Shown here: positions 23,485 through 35,759 of the stretch, one piece after another
Layout: every line of letters begins with the position of its first letter
Position numbering within the stretch: the stretch's first letter is position 1
NCBI GenBank assembly: GCA_963921825.1
Contig: OY997594.1
Span: 28,316,956-28,380,955, forward strand
Reading direction: 5' to 3'
Source of the DNA: Erodium maritimum
Lineage: Eukaryota > Streptophyta > Magnoliopsida > Geraniales > Geraniaceae
DNA length: 64,000 nucleotides
Made by a program: the position numbers and the translations under genes
Notes under the pieces: model-generated
Databases searched by the model: none
What the model saw: the letters and a program-made list of their open reading frames with translations, nothing else
What the model was told of the DNA's origin: nothing

Positions 23485-24215
23485 TTTTATCAGCAATTTT
23501 TGTTTTATAAACCAAGTTTTTGAAATAAAAAACTTTGCCAAAGGATTGAATCCTCCATGAGAAATTAGAACCAAGGAGACTAAGCAATAGCCCCACAAAG
23601 ATGACTTATACTACAAGTAGTCCTCTTCCACAAGCCATTACACAAACTTGGTTCATAAGTAATCAAACATATACCCAAAAATCTACCCAAACAAATGTTC
23701 ACTGCCTAGTGTCACCCTCAAACCCCGTTGGAGTAACCCACATATAGTCTCCAACAACCTTGTAGCAACTTCCCCCACCGAAGCCTTTAACACCAGCATC
23801 ACCCTCTGTGGAATTGTCTTGCAAAACTCAATTAGGCAATCCCAGTTCACCGAGAGGGGCCTGGAAGTAGATCTGGAGCAACAAAAGTCCAACAAAGAAC
23901 TGAGAAGCCCCTAGGTAGAACAGATACAACCTGTAACAAGTAAATCTATCCAAACCACCCCCCCAAACCCAGGTACATACGATACCAAGAGTAAAAACCC
24001 CCCAAAATCCTCCCACCTCAAAGGTACAGACGGTACCCGAGGCCCAACCCAAGTAAAAGACCCCCAACACAAATAGAAAATGATGCCTTGCGTTCAGAAT
24101 CCACACAAAAGAAGTCCAAGTAAACAAAAGGAAAGGAAGAAGAAAAAATTCTCAACCAATAAACATCTACCCTCACTCCCAAAACCAAAAAAGAAACAAT
24201 CCCACACTCTAGAAG
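23485..24215 (-). mobile_element. Possible LINE 3' part
   Basis: Minus strand ends near 23485 in GCTGATAAAAGAAA-like text, similar to the 3' ends of other LINE derivatives here (GCTGATAAAAA). No protein is recognised. It may be the 3' part of the LINE whose ORF1 lies at 27416-28505, with LTR 3 in between. I could not match the two broken edges. Confidence 0.35.
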
Positions 24216-24408
24216 TGTAACACCCCGCCGTGCCAGACCCGGGCCCCACGCGCGGCGATGTTAGGTCTGCAGCCAATACACCCCAACCCCTCTAGTGTAC
24301 TGTCCACAGACAAATACCAACCTAGGTTTTTGGTGAGACTTGAACCCAAGACCTCACCCTTTATAGCATTTCCTTGAGTGATGCTATCACCAATTGGTGA
24401 CTCTTAAG
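24216..24408 (-). mobile_element. SINE-like insert, tRNA-type boxes
   Basis: Minus strand shows GGTGATAGCATCACTCAAGG, resembling an A box, and about 35 bp later GGTTCAAGTCTCACC, resembling a B box. This suggests a tRNA-derived SINE. It takes the place of the expected first tens of bases of LTR 3. No target duplication or family match is confirmed. Confidence 0.3.
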
Positions 24409-25346
24409 ACAAGTTTGACTTTTTACCGGAAAAGTAAACTGAAGACTCAGGAGGTCACTCGGGGCTTTTCCAGGGCCCAAAAAGCTTAGCCGTCATCACG
24501 GTTGGCTTAATTGGGCCGTTTCCATTAATTTAAATATAATATTGAAGGAAGTCAAAATTGGTCAAAACCGAGCGTTTTATCGAGTCAATACAATTAATTT
24601 TGGACTGCTGGATTTTAAATGGAAGAGAGTGGTCCCCACTATGCCAAGTGTCACTAATAGCTTGGAGGAAAGGAAAGATTCTCAAATGTCATCTCTACCC
24701 TCACTAGTTGTCCATTAAAGGGATAAGAACTAAAGAGTTTTTGGTCTTTTTCACCCTAGGTCTTTTAAGGCATTAGATGACACAAATTAATTTCATTTTC
24801 TCTAGTGTTGGCCGAAAATTGAGAGAGGAGGGAGAGCTTGGAGCTTCCATGGTGGCTTGAAGAGAAAGCAAGAGAAAAGAGAGACCTTTTGTACCAATCT
24901 CCACCCAAATCCTCTCCAAAATACCTTCATCTTCATCAACTCTTTCTCCTAGAGGTATGGATACTCTCAACTCTTCATTTCATCTACTCTCATTTCTTGG
25001 GTTTTTGTGGGTTTTGGCTTGAAGTTGATCAACTAGCTTTGTATTGGTTATTTGGAGAAGAAGTAGTGAAGTAGGAGGTTTGGATTGTGCTCTTGTTGAA
25101 GCTTTGATGAACCCATTTGAGGGTGTTGTTGTTGGATGACTTTAGATGAACTTTTGGGAGTTTTTGATTTGATTGTGATTTGGAGAATCCTTGAAAACTT
25201 GTTTATTTGTTGATTCGTACCATGGGTAGAGGAGTTTTGGAGGTATTTAATGGTTTTGGGAGCTGGAAATGGTTAAAAGTGGAGTTTGGTGGTGGATTTT
25301 CGGAGAAAAGGAGCTGGAGGTTGAAGAAGGGCGGAACTGCCCTGGA

Positions 25347-25520
25347 GCGTCACGGATCCGTTACGGATCCCGTGACGGGCGACGTCACGGCTCCGTGAGG
25401 GAGACCGTGACGGCACACGTCACGGCTCCGTGACGGCTTCCGTGAGGGTCGGTGTCACGGCTCCGTGATGGCTTCCGTGAGGGTCGGTGTCACGGCTCCG
25501 TGACAGTGTCCGTGACCGAC
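25347..25520. repeat. Cluster of palindromic TGACG/CGTCA motifs in LTR 3
   Basis: Repeats of GTCACGGCTCCGTGA with short spacers such as GGCTTCCGTGAGGGTCGGT, at least six palindromes in about 170 bp. Related to the cluster in solo LTR 1. Confidence 0.65.
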
Positions 25521-26377
25521 CAGTCTGGGGGTTTTTGAAGGGTTTTTCCACCGTTTTGATCTTGTTTTGGAGCTGAACTTTTGGAAGGGTTTTGGGGGAC
25601 TTTTGTTACTGTTAAGTAGGACCTAATTTAGGGTTGTTTTGTGTTCAAAGACCACAAGACCTTGAAGAACGAAGAGCTTGAAGAACGAAGACCTTGCCGG
25701 TACCCGTGTGAAGAACGGTGTGGCGACTCTCGTTTGTGACATCAGAGTGTTGAGAGGAAGACCGTGAGGTAGGGAAAGTCTTAATTTCTTAATTAACGCT
25801 TAGTATGCATGTTTAGGATAATAAAATCGGAAAGGTCCTAGAATTGCCTACAGGATTCGAATAACTAGAATAATCGTATTTCAATTACTAATAAATGGAT
25901 GAGTCTAGTATGCATGCTTAGGATGATGACAATTAGTGAAGTGTGCTTTCAATACTTGGGAAATTGATTTACTGGTAGGGAGGCTGTGAAGAGCTCTCGG
26001 ATTAGTTGTGTGCTAGGTTCACATGCTTGGTTGCTAATTATTAGGTTAACTTAAGAGTCTAATGAAACTAGATTAGCTTGTATGATTGAATGCTAAATGG
26101 TTCGTTCACATGATGATTGATTGGTTGAATGCATACTTGGTTGATCGAGTGTTTATGTTGATATAATTGTTGATTGAACGGATGATCGAGTATGACTGGT
26201 TGTGCCACGGGGTACATCAGGTGATCGATGTACCGCTGGTTCGTGACAGGTAAGTATACGGTAAGTATGGAGTGTATTGGATGTCTTTGTTGTGATGAAA
26301 GTGTGATTTGATGAGTGTTGATTGGTGACTTCCTTTATTCTTATTCTTGTTTGAATTGCTTATTTGGTTCGGTACTA

Positions 26378-26381
<4 letters not shown>

Positions 26382-26410
<29 letters not shown>
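26382..26410 (+). repeat. Run of 29 G in LTR 3
   Basis: Counterpart of the 19-G run in solo LTR 2, flanked by CTACACC and TAATCCGGTGCCG. Confidence 0.9.
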
Positions 26411-27415
26411 TAATCCGGTGCCGTGGTAAAGGTGGAGTTTGACAGATACAATGAGATATTGGTTGAGAATTGAGCCTGAGGGCATTGATTACTGGATATT
26501 ACGAGTATGGGTTATTGGCAGATCCTGCGTGATATTTACTGATTATTGGCAGATCCTGCGGGATATAGATTGATTATGAGCAGATCCTGCGGGATATTAT
26601 TTGGGTTACTTCTTGAGAGATGGTTACTAAGGTTCCACCCAAGGATGTGCGTGCCAGTGGAGCACTACCTTGGTTCCCTATGACATATGGTCCTTTGGAG
26701 GCATTTCTGGGAATCCCGATGATAAGCGCCCATTTGGGATTGTTTCCGGTGCCCCAACGCATGTGCGTCCTCTGGACCGAGGGAAAATCTGATATGACAT
26801 GGGTACTCTGGTGGATCGGAATTATGGGAACCGAGGTGATCCCAGAATCTATCCATGGATCGGAGGCTTGAGAAAGCGAGTGGTTGGCATGATATTAAAT
26901 ACTCCCACTTTACTCTTATCTTTTCGTTATGGAACTTTTTATGAACTCGTTCAAATTACGATTATCTTCAAGAGTGTGATATTGCTTTGATTATATACTT
27001 TATTCATTCGTACTACTTGTTAATCTTATTATTATGCCTTTGTCTATCCGTTTGAACAATTTAAGTATTGATCTAAAGGTGGAGTTATTGAGATTTTTCC
27101 TACTGAGCGTAAGCTCATCCCCTTTGTTTCTGTTACTGTTTTACAGAAGTACCAGATGTCTAGAGTGGGCGAGGCTTGGGAGCTTCAGTTCCTTTTGGGA
27201 TTCGTTTTGGATTTATGTTGCTCTTTTCTGTTAAACATTTTATATCTTACTTTGTACTACGAGCTGTGACTCATGGAGGATTTCGAACATTTACTTAGAT
27301 CATTTTTATGGAGTTTTTATGAGATTCGAGTACTTTTATCGATCGTTTATTATTTAATTTATTTTAACTTGAGTCGCGTCTCGAATCCGGTCAAAACCGG
27401 ATTTGGGGCGTGACA

Positions 27416-28505
27416 TTCAGTGCCCTGACCCCAAGTTCCACATGATTGCAGCTGATGTCTTCATGCCGCTCAAAACCCCCGAGCAGTTCAAAGAGGAGGG
27501 GGAAGCCCTTATAACTCTAGGGACCCCTGTGGCGGATATCTTCCATAGTCCGTGCGGACGGGAAGTGATAACCAGTGACGGTGGGGGTCAGGAATTCATC
27601 ACGGATCCCCGTAACCTTCCATTTCTTCAGCATCATCCCGCAGACGATGTGCTGATTGTGCGAGCCGTCCCCTGCAACCCTTGCTGCCAAGAAGAATTCA
27701 TATGATCTCGAGGTAAACAATAGGATCCCCTCGTCCGAGACCACCAGTTCCTCATCCTTGTCTTCCCAGTCCGGGATCAGGGAGATGCGAGGTGTCTGAG
27801 TCTCCAAAGTTGTCCCTGATGGCCGGCCAACCCTCGGAGTGATGGGGGTAGCAGTTCGTCCCCGCTCGGACGAAAGAGGGCGGTGGATATTCGTCGGAGA
27901 TTGGACTGGCCGAGGGAGAGTGATCATGTCCCGGTAGACCTCCCTCGGCGTTGAGGAAAGGCCGGGGTAGGGCGGACAGAGTCTCGCCAGGTCAGTCACA
28001 CCGCCTGCGATCTGGGGCGGCTCGGTGGGCGAGGTCAGACCTGAGAGGGCCGTCAGATCTGGCGAGGACGAGCCCGGCTTGTCCTTCGGATCCGTCGTCT
28101 TGGGTGGCTGCTGACGAGGGGGTGGAGATGCCGGGGCAGACAGCGGCGGAAACTCGGTTTCATTGCGAGCCGGGTGCAGTACGGAGGTCCCGAGGCCACG
28201 AGCGACCTCTGCATGCGATCGGATTTGGCCGGATTTGGTCATTTCCGGTTAGCACAGCGAGGGGGAGGGTGATCCATCATCGGGGTATCGGAAATGGTCA
28301 CGGAGGAGGTGAGGGAGATCTGGTGGCGGCGAAGGTTGTCCCGACACCGTAGTCGGAGACGAGTCACGAGCGCTGTGGACGAACGTGACAGGGCGCCGTT
28401 GGTTGGAGAGGGGCCGGTTGCGATGGAGAGGCAGAGACAGGCCGACGACAGTGGTCGGAGAGGAGAGATGAGGGCGGCGGCGGCTTGAACCTGCTAGGTT
28501 TCGAG
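27416..28505 (-). pseudogene. LINE ORF1 (DUF4283-like), N-terminal part
   Basis: Minus strand open from an ATG at 28242 (MTKSGQIRSHAEVARGLG) for 241 codons. It has a long Pro/Ser-rich head, then ISLIPDWEDKDEELVVSDEG and AGDGSHNQHIVCGMMLKKWK, the start of the DUF4283-like region. The same order occurs in the LINE derivative at 32.5-34.9 kb (SPVPDWEDDDDEVVVPEEG). After 27517 the frame shifts and the homology stops at the edge of LTR 3. L1-like ORF1 proteins bind the element's RNA. It is the longest undisturbed ORF1 stretch in the window but lacks the zinc knuckle. Confidence 0.75.
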
Positions 28506-29777
28506 AGTAACCTCTGTGAAGTTTATTTTGGAAAGCGTCCGAAAGTTTGTACAGTATAAGGATGAAATCATCTAGTTAAAGATAACACTTACGTGATATT
28601 AGTGTTACCCCTAATTATAATGAATGGACATTTGTAGCCATAATTTGGAACCTAGGTTTGATTTATTGGTACTTATAATTGGGTTTTGTCTTAGGCCCAA
28701 TAAGATTTCAAGCCAAATTAAAGCTTAGATTTAATATTACCGGTGTATTAAAAAACAGATTAGAGTTAAGAGATAATAATTTATTATTTTTCAGCTTTCT
28801 TTTTTCTTATCCGTAGCCGTTCTAAGCGATTGAAAGTAAAAATTGTCATTCTGTGATTCCGGAGTTAAAATCAAATACATATTCTCCGTGTTACAAGTGA
28901 TTTATACAATGTTTATTATTAATTTAAAGCGGATACTCCATATCCTAACTTCCATCATTCGTTTATTATTAAATCATAACCCAAGCAAACGTAAATTGTC
29001 ATGTAGTAACATTGACTGTCACTTTGGCATTATCCGTTCAAAAGTTTAACGGCCGTTTAGTGAGTAACAAAAAAAGTTGATAGTTCAGAGTTATGTTTGA
29101 GAATAAACGAAAAAGTTTACGTTATGATTTAAGAATAAATGAAATGTCTGTTTATGTTATGATTTGAGAATAAATGAAAAGTTGAAGTTTCTATTTTAGG
29201 GAAATTTTAGAGCACGTGTCAAGCATATGATTGGTATTTCACGACGTCAATCATACTTAACAGATTTTGATACATTTTGACAATGAATTAGTAAAACTTG
29301 TTATTATCTTATACGTGGGTTATAATTTGATGTTTGATCTTAATACAATGAGGTGTCATGAAGTTTCCTCTATAATTTAAATGCAATGCTTTGTATGGGA
29401 CAAGAATATATACATATATCCTTGAATGTAGAGTTTGGGAAAATCTGAATCATATAAATATGTGAGATGAAGACACATGAGAGGAGGGGATCTCGTATAA
29501 ATAGTCAATGATGCAAAGCCTCCATGGATATTCTGATTCACCATCTCTGTCTCATCACATCGCATATAAGTAACGACCAAATAGTTTTTGGAATAAAGGA
29601 TATAAAAAAAAAGCCTCATATTCATATTCATATTCATATTCATATTCATATTCATTTACATAAAGAGGAGAAGATAGAAGTTTGGGGATATTCTATGTTG
29701 ACCACAAAAACCCAATATCTTCTCTTTTTCATCCCCAAAGAAAACTAAAAGCATTTCTAATGGCAGCATTGTAATTT
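28506..29777. other. Spacer at the 3' side of HLS1
   Basis: AT-rich. At about 29085-29190 a segment with GTTATGATTTGAGAATAAA occurs three times with changes (period about 44 bp). The part next to 29778 should hold the HLS1 3' untranslated region. Confidence 0.4.
29617..29655 (+). repeat. Hexanucleotide microsatellite (CATATT)n
   Basis: About six and a half units in a row. Confidence 0.9.
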
Positions 29778-31181
29778 TCAGAACTCCCTGGGATCGACAA
29801 AAATGGACAAACCAGGTGGCGATTTAGTCCAGTCACCCACAGACCCGTCGCTGTAGTCTTCCCCGAGCCTCTTGATGCACCACAAGTCCTCGGCGCACGA
29901 TAGCTTCTTCCAGTGCGGCACTCCTAACCTGAGCGGCTCACGGGTCGAAACCTCCGTGGCAACCACCCCACACCCGTGCTCCCTCGCCAGGTTGTGCGCG
30001 TGCCTGCAAAGCGCCGTCACCATCTTCGCCGCACTCGGCCCTTCCCCTCCGAGTCCGTACAGGAAATGCAACCCGAACGGACTGAACAGCTCCGGCACCG
30101 ACGGCACCCGCAGCCACGGCAGCGCCCGGTCCACCGCCCGGCTCGTCCTCGCCAGCGTGCGCTTCACCGCCGACGCGCCCCGCACCTCCAGCGTGAACAC
30201 GTCCTTGCAGTTCCACACGCTCACCACGGCCCACGACTCGGGCGGGTCGGATAAAAACTTCTCGGGCCCCGGCCACGAGTAACGGGTCGGGACGGCGAGG
30301 AATGTGCCGAGCGAGAGCTTGTTGTTGAGCACGGAGTCAATGTCGCGGGGGAAGAACTCGGTGGTGGAGAAGCGGCGGCGGTAGAGCGACTCGGCCTCGG
30401 AGGGGGAGAGGCGGAGGACGGAGACGCGGCGCGTGATGTGCAACTTGTGGCCGGCGAAGACCGGGTTGACGAGGATGGTGGGCGTGCGGAACTTGGAGTA
30501 ACCGCATTTGTCGGTGAAGAGTTTGACGGAGGCGAGGTTGTCGTTCTCGGTGGCGATGTAAGAATATTCGGCGCCGTTCTCTCTGAACCACTCCTCCATC
30601 CTACAAACCAGCTTCAACCCAACACCCATCCTCCTGTAACAAAGTATTTTTGTCAGCATTATAATCTACAATATAAGTAGCAAATCATTAGAGTAGGGCT
30701 CAAAATGGGTCATTTTGATGGACCATTTTGGGCAAAATCATAATAGTATAGAAACGGTACCGGTGACAAGGAGAGACACGAAGGCCCAAGATGTAAGCAA
30801 CCTTGGTATAGACTGGTTTCATGACATCACTGTTTCTGGAGAGCTTCTTGCCGCAAGTCACGGTCTTGATGCAACCTCTTATCATCCCCACAATCTCTTT
30901 TGTCCCTTGTCCCATTTCCGCAACCTGTGTTGAATCAGTTGACGATGATCTCAGGTAATGTAATGACACAATCAAACGTTGTAACAAAACGAACCCATTT
31001 CGATAATTACCAGCATGAGGAAGGCCGGAGAGTTGCGGACCCTGCAGAGAGGGTCGCCGAGGAGGTCGGTGAAGATGGAGAGCTTGCCGCTGGGACCCAC
31101 CTCGCACCGCCTCTCCACTTCCTCTACAGCTACCCTGTCTTTGCTCAGCTCCAACTCCCTAACCGTTATTATCTCCACCAT
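29778..31181 (-). CDS. HLS1: HLS1-like N-acetyltransferase (HOOKLESS1), three exons
   Basis: Minus-strand exons 31181-31011, 30924-30761 and 30633-29778 join in frame to 396 residues; Arabidopsis HLS1 has about 403. Both introns (86 and 127 bp) are GT-AG. The start MVEIITVRELELSKDR leads into ERRCEVGPSGKLSIFTDLLG. The GNAT acetyl-CoA loop R-R-M-G-V-G spans the exon 2/3 junction, followed by EYSYIATENDNLASVKLFT. The HLS1-specific C-terminal half includes RRFSTTEFFPRDIDSVLN and the final DWTKSPPGLSIFVDPREF. HLS1 is needed for the apical hook, links ethylene and auxin responses and is reported to affect histone acetylation. The last exon is GC-rich compared with its surroundings. No stop or frame break was seen. 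The gene converges with NPY5. Confidence 0.95.
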
Positions 31182-31276
31182 GATTCTACAAACAAACAGA
31201 GTGATGAACCCAAGTAGAGGAGACTCTGTTCTTCTGGGTAATTTTGAAATGTTGCAGAGACGAGGTAGAAGAGGGG

Positions 31277-31286
31277 CTATTTATAG
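31277..31286 (-). promoter_or_regulatory. TATA box of HLS1
   Basis: Minus strand CTATAAATAG, 96 bp upstream of the HLS1 ATG, leaving a short leader. The match and distance are good for a plant promoter. Confidence 0.65.
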
Positions 31287-32504
31287 TGCTGTGGTGAATG
31301 ATGATGATGATAGGACAGAAAGTTGCAGCTTTTTCAAGGTCGCGGAATCGGAGCAGTCTGAAATCAGTAACGTGTGGTTGAAGAAACCGAGACCGAGCTG
31401 TGTATGCAAATCAGCAAAAAGCTGAGCTAAGACTTGTTCTTCGATATCAGAGAAAAGTACCACCTCATCAATCCAATCCGACCCAGTATGTAAGAAAACT
31501 CGGGAAAAAAAGAGATATTTTTATTTTCTCGGGAAAATTGCTGAGTTTCTTTCTGGTATGGAAATGGAAGATCCTCCAAATATATCTCACACGGTCATAC
31601 TCATTGCAGTTGCAGAGCTACAAGTGAGGACCTTTGCTTATATAGCACCTGATTTGGGGGCTTTTTTGCAATTCTCTAACATTTTTCTTTTGATTAAACA
31701 AATCTGGAGAAAAATGGTAGGGGAAAGATAGAGGAAATGGCGGCGCAATCCTTTAGTAGTATCTGTATCGTTATTTATTTATATAAATAGTTTTTGTGAA
31801 AATTATAATCATGGTTGTGTTGCCATCATGACCCATCACTAATCATTACTTTCTCCGCCATACATCCATACATGCATGAACCATCACCATCATGTTGATG
31901 CTATGTCACATGCCCACTTCTCTCCCCTTTCTTTTACCGTTATCTTCATGTGAATCATCTGGGTCACGCTTCCCTCACGTGAACTGTAACCCAACCGGTC
32001 ATTTCGTATCTCAACTTCTCAACTCTCTGCTTATTGCTCAAAACGCAATTAGTCACTAGTTTTGATTAATTAGTAACGCTTCTGATAATGATTGGGGTGG
32101 ATTTCGTGGGTCATTAATTAATATAATCATATAAACTTATTGTGAATGCTTCGCGACCTTTGCGGTGCAAGTTCTTGATACTTGGGGATGAAAGCGATTT
32201 AATAGTTAAAAAAAAAAAGGAAGGTGTGAAGTTAGAAATTGGAATCCAAGTTTCCTCCGTCTGACGCATTATATGTTAATTATACCAATTTGATTACTAG
32301 TAATATGCTATTTAGGCCTTTAAATATGAAGCAAAGGCACGGCAAGTACGTTACAAGAAGGTATATCTCACTATTTTCATATTCACGGTGAGTACGAAAT
32401 GTGTCTTTCATGATTCATTTTAATATTTGTTTTAATGGAATTAAAAATAATAATTGGACTATCTAGAATTTTTTTATCGGAGATGTTTTATAAAGACTTC
32501 TTTC
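31287..32504. other. Upstream region of HLS1
   Basis: No gene or repeat recognised. The likely proximal promoter is at 31287-31700. A plus-strand LINE derivative starts near 32505, leaving about 1.2 kb between it and the TATA box. Confidence 0.45.
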
Positions 32505-34894
32505 TTCATAAATCAAAAAGCTCTCTTCCATCTCTTTGTGAGATTCCCTCTACCCTAGTCAGGGTCTCGCCGTCGCCTCTCTTACTATCGTCGACCACCG
32601 CCTGCCTCCTCGCCCTCGTCGTCGCTGTACCGACGCCGCACTCGAGTCTCGCTCGCCGTCTTGGTTTTCCATCTGGTCCCAGCCGTAACTGGCCGTCTCC
32701 GCCGCCCACGACGACTTCTCTGCTGCCGTCCCTCGTCATTTCCGTCCATCCCAGCACCAGATCTGCATTCTCCCATCTGTTCCCAGTCGGAAATGACATC
32801 CAAAGGTCAGATCCAACCTGTTTCTGGCGCTTCTCAGCAGCACGGTGTCCCCGACCAGCTAGGGTTTCCCTCCGGCGACTTGTTCACGTCGTCGTCTGAG
32901 GCAGCTCCCTCCCTTCCCCTGCCGGACCACCGGCGGCCGACGGGCTTCCTGGCCCTAAAGGACAAACCTGGTACGAACCAGGCAGCTTCCGAGGACTCTG
33001 AGGCTCCGGCGGCTGGCTCGGTCCAGGGCGGACGTCACCTGGTAGTGAGGGAGACTCCCCGAGATCTGCCGCCCCATCCTCGGCCTCAATCTCCGACAGT
33101 GGTGCCTAGATACCGCCCTCCGCCAGATCGGATATCGGACACGAACCCTCGGCCATCAAGCGGACGGGGGTCGACGATTTTCCCACCTGAGGCCCACTCG
33201 ACACATATCTCCCCGGTCCCGGATTGGGAGGACGATGATGACGAAGTAGTGGTCCCAGAGGAGGGGGTCCCACTCTTCACCAAGGGCACGTACCAGTTCT
33301 CCCTAGCAGCCAAGGTTGCAGGGGACTGGGTCTACAATCAGAACATCGTCTGCGCGATGATGCTACAGAAGTGGAAGGTGACTGGAATTTAGGTGGAGTT
33401 CATGTCCCCGGAGGTCACATGCTATCATTTCCCGTCCGCCGAGACGATGGAAAATATCCGTCATAGGGGTCCTTGGAGCTTCAAGGGTTTTCCCCTTCTG
33501 CTGGAGCCTCTCAGACAATTTGTCCGGGCCAATGAGATTAACTTCCATCATGTGGAGATCGGTGTCTGGGCGCTCAATATCCCGGTGGGAGCCAGGAACG
33601 ATTACATCTCCGGTCTCATTGCAGATAGTATTGACACCCAAGTTCCATCGGCCCCGATCCCGTTGGCTCGACGGGAGGACATGTTCTTATGGTTACGGGT
33701 CCGAATGGAGTTGAACAGACCTCTACGGCGAGGACTACGACTCATATTTCCAAGTACTACAACATCCGCTGTGATTGATTTGCAATATGAGAGGATAGTG
33801 GATTTTTGTCGCATGTGTGGAATGGTAACCCACATAATCTAGGGTTGCACGACTCAGTTGCCGGGGATTGGCCGGGAAGAGATTCGTTACGATCCGTCTA
33901 TCTTGGCCCCAAACCAGAAGGATGTGGATCGGCTACTCAGGACGGTCTGGAATACACCCCCTCCGGTGACACACCCGACTATTACGTATCTTCTGAGTGA
34001 CCTGTCCCTGAATCCGCTGATTTGCTCCAGGGAAATCACTATGGGTGAAGATCTACCCGGCGCAGACATTCCGAAGTCTGACAATCTGGATAGGGTTACC
34101 CCAAGAAGGGCAACCAATGTAATGCAGGAGGGAGGGCGTCGAGTATCTGGAGGGCCACCGGGCTTCACGAAGCCTGACAATCTGGCTAACGTCCACCCTG
34201 CTGCTGATACTATGAACCGAGCTGAACCCGAAGCTATTGTAGTGACCGTGGAGGGGAAGGGGAAAGATCCCCCAAGAAAACAGAAAGATCCCCAGGCTGG
34301 ACTAGGGAAATGAGGGTCTAGCCGAGGAAAGGGTAAGCTGACCACCATGAAGACTAGGAGCGGGTCGTTGTATGCTCGTCCTCCGGAGTCGAAGAAGTTG
34401 TTGGATGATCCGACCCCCCAACATCACATAATGTGGCCGGTCTACCAGAAGGAGGAGAGGGAAGAGCAGACGGAGGCACAACAGCCTCCGATGCAGGAGT
34501 GAACCGACCCGGCAGGGGTGGGTGGAGTCGTCCTCAGACTATACCTACAGACCCGGGACAGCCAGTGCTGGGAGGTCTCGGGCAGCCTGCACAATCAGCA
34601 AAGTTATTTATCTGTTTTCTTGTTATTTGCATTATCTTTGGAACATTTTACTTCCTGTTTTCTTTAGGACTTTTTACTTTAGGTCTCGTTGTTTTGGGAC
34701 GATGGTAAGAAGTTGTCTTGAGTTTGTGCCCACGATTTCAAGTGGGCTATTATTATGGGTCCATGAGCGCCGGGCTTGCTACGGTCGGCCCGGACATACA
34801 TCTGGAACCCGGGGCGGTCACGCCTCGTCCTGTTTGATTACCTATTGGCATTTATGAAAGTCTTCGGTTACCCGTTTCAGAAAAAAAAATTCTT
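32505..34894 (+). mobile_element. LINE derivative with ORF1 only, 2.4 kb
   Basis: A C/T-rich leader is followed by an ORF1-like reading from the ATG at 32794 (MTSKGQIQPVSGASQQ). It has a Pro-rich head, then PDWEDDDDEVVVPEEG, YHFPSAETMENIRHRGPWSF and LLLEPLRQFVRANEI (DUF4283-like), and a zinc knuckle C-x2-C-x4-H-x4-C at 33807-33848. The end PPMQE-stop at 34503 matches PPMEE-stop of the copy at 45.3-46.5 kb. Internal stops occur near 33391, 33840 and 34312. The 3' region (34504-34884) shares text such as GGGTCCATGAGCGCCGGGCT with that copy and ends in a run of nine A. There is no endonuclease or reverse transcriptase. The 5' border and target duplication are unclear. Confidence 0.75.
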
Positions 34895-35759
34895 CTTCTC
34901 AAAATAAGATATAGGCAGTCTGTACGAAGGCAAACTAAAACCACAAGCAACAAAAAATTAACAGTACCAAAATTGGAAGGGACAACCAACCTCAGAAAAA
35001 AAAAACATAGAACATAACGATAAAACACTACGACATCGAACCAAGAGGGCTCCTACAACTCTAGAACGTAAACTTGCACAGACCAAAGACGAAACCGAAA
35101 GAAAATGGGACTCGGGCCTTCCCACCACAATAAAACCACCCCGATTCAGACCCTGCTAGAACAACAAAGGTACAATCACACCTCCTCGCTACGGATCGAA
35201 GGGACGCAGTTCAGTATCTAACATATCAAGTTCCTTTCTGAACCGTCGATCATCTCAAATCGACGGATCTGAAGGAGTTCGAAGGTTCACATTCTATGAG
35301 GCATTTACATCTGATTGTCTTTCTATATATATTACACATTTTCATAGTTATATTTTAATCTTAAATTTGAAAAATTATCAAGATTCTCTATTTTATGATA
35401 AATAACATTAGAAACTATTTTAGATTTTAATTTAGTAATACATAAATAAGTTGACAAGTGTTTGAACTTTTAGTCCGTTTTTTAACAGAAGGTGTAATTT
35501 TATTAAAATTATCTACAAACGAGCACGTCAGGATTATCATTCCCTGACCACTAAAGAAGAACAGACATAGAACATAATTGTTCGTAGTTTTTTTTAACAA
35601 TATAACCATTATAAACGGTATTGAAACACCACATAGGCATAAAGGACGGGGGTGGGGTTGGAAAACGAAACTGGAAGTTCTGCTCAAGGTAGTGCCTAAA
35701 TGCTGCATCTGGGAGGGCGAAGCGACCAAACTTGAACTGCATCAGTTGTAAGAGGCATG
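34895..35759. other. Spacer between LINE copies
   Basis: 34900-35300 is C/A-rich and resembles an inverted LINE 3' region, without proof. The rest is AT-rich. No gene recognised. Confidence 0.35.

Larger units (their letters stand above)
24409..27415 (+). repeat. LTR 3 of the same family, start replaced
   Basis: Near its start, CGGAAAAGTAAACTGAAGAC and CCCAAAAAGCTTAGCCGTC match the inner start of LTR 1. It ends AACCGGATTTGGGGCGTGACA. The 3' half matches LTR 2. It carries a TGACG palindrome cluster (25347-25520), a run of 29 G and the family palindrome at 27104-27117. No internal domain is attached. The text on its right (27416 on) is LINE ORF1. Confidence 0.7.

Noticed and set aside
24216-24408. 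A functional tRNA gene
   Set aside because: A- and B-box-like motifs occur but no cloverleaf could be drawn; at most a SINE.
29377-29655. Frame starting with repeated Met-Asn
   Set aside because: It is the translation of the CATATT microsatellite.
29872-30591. Long frames opposite and out of frame to HLS1 exon 3
   Set aside because: The exon is GC-rich and keeps other frames open. HLS1 homology covers the whole stretch.
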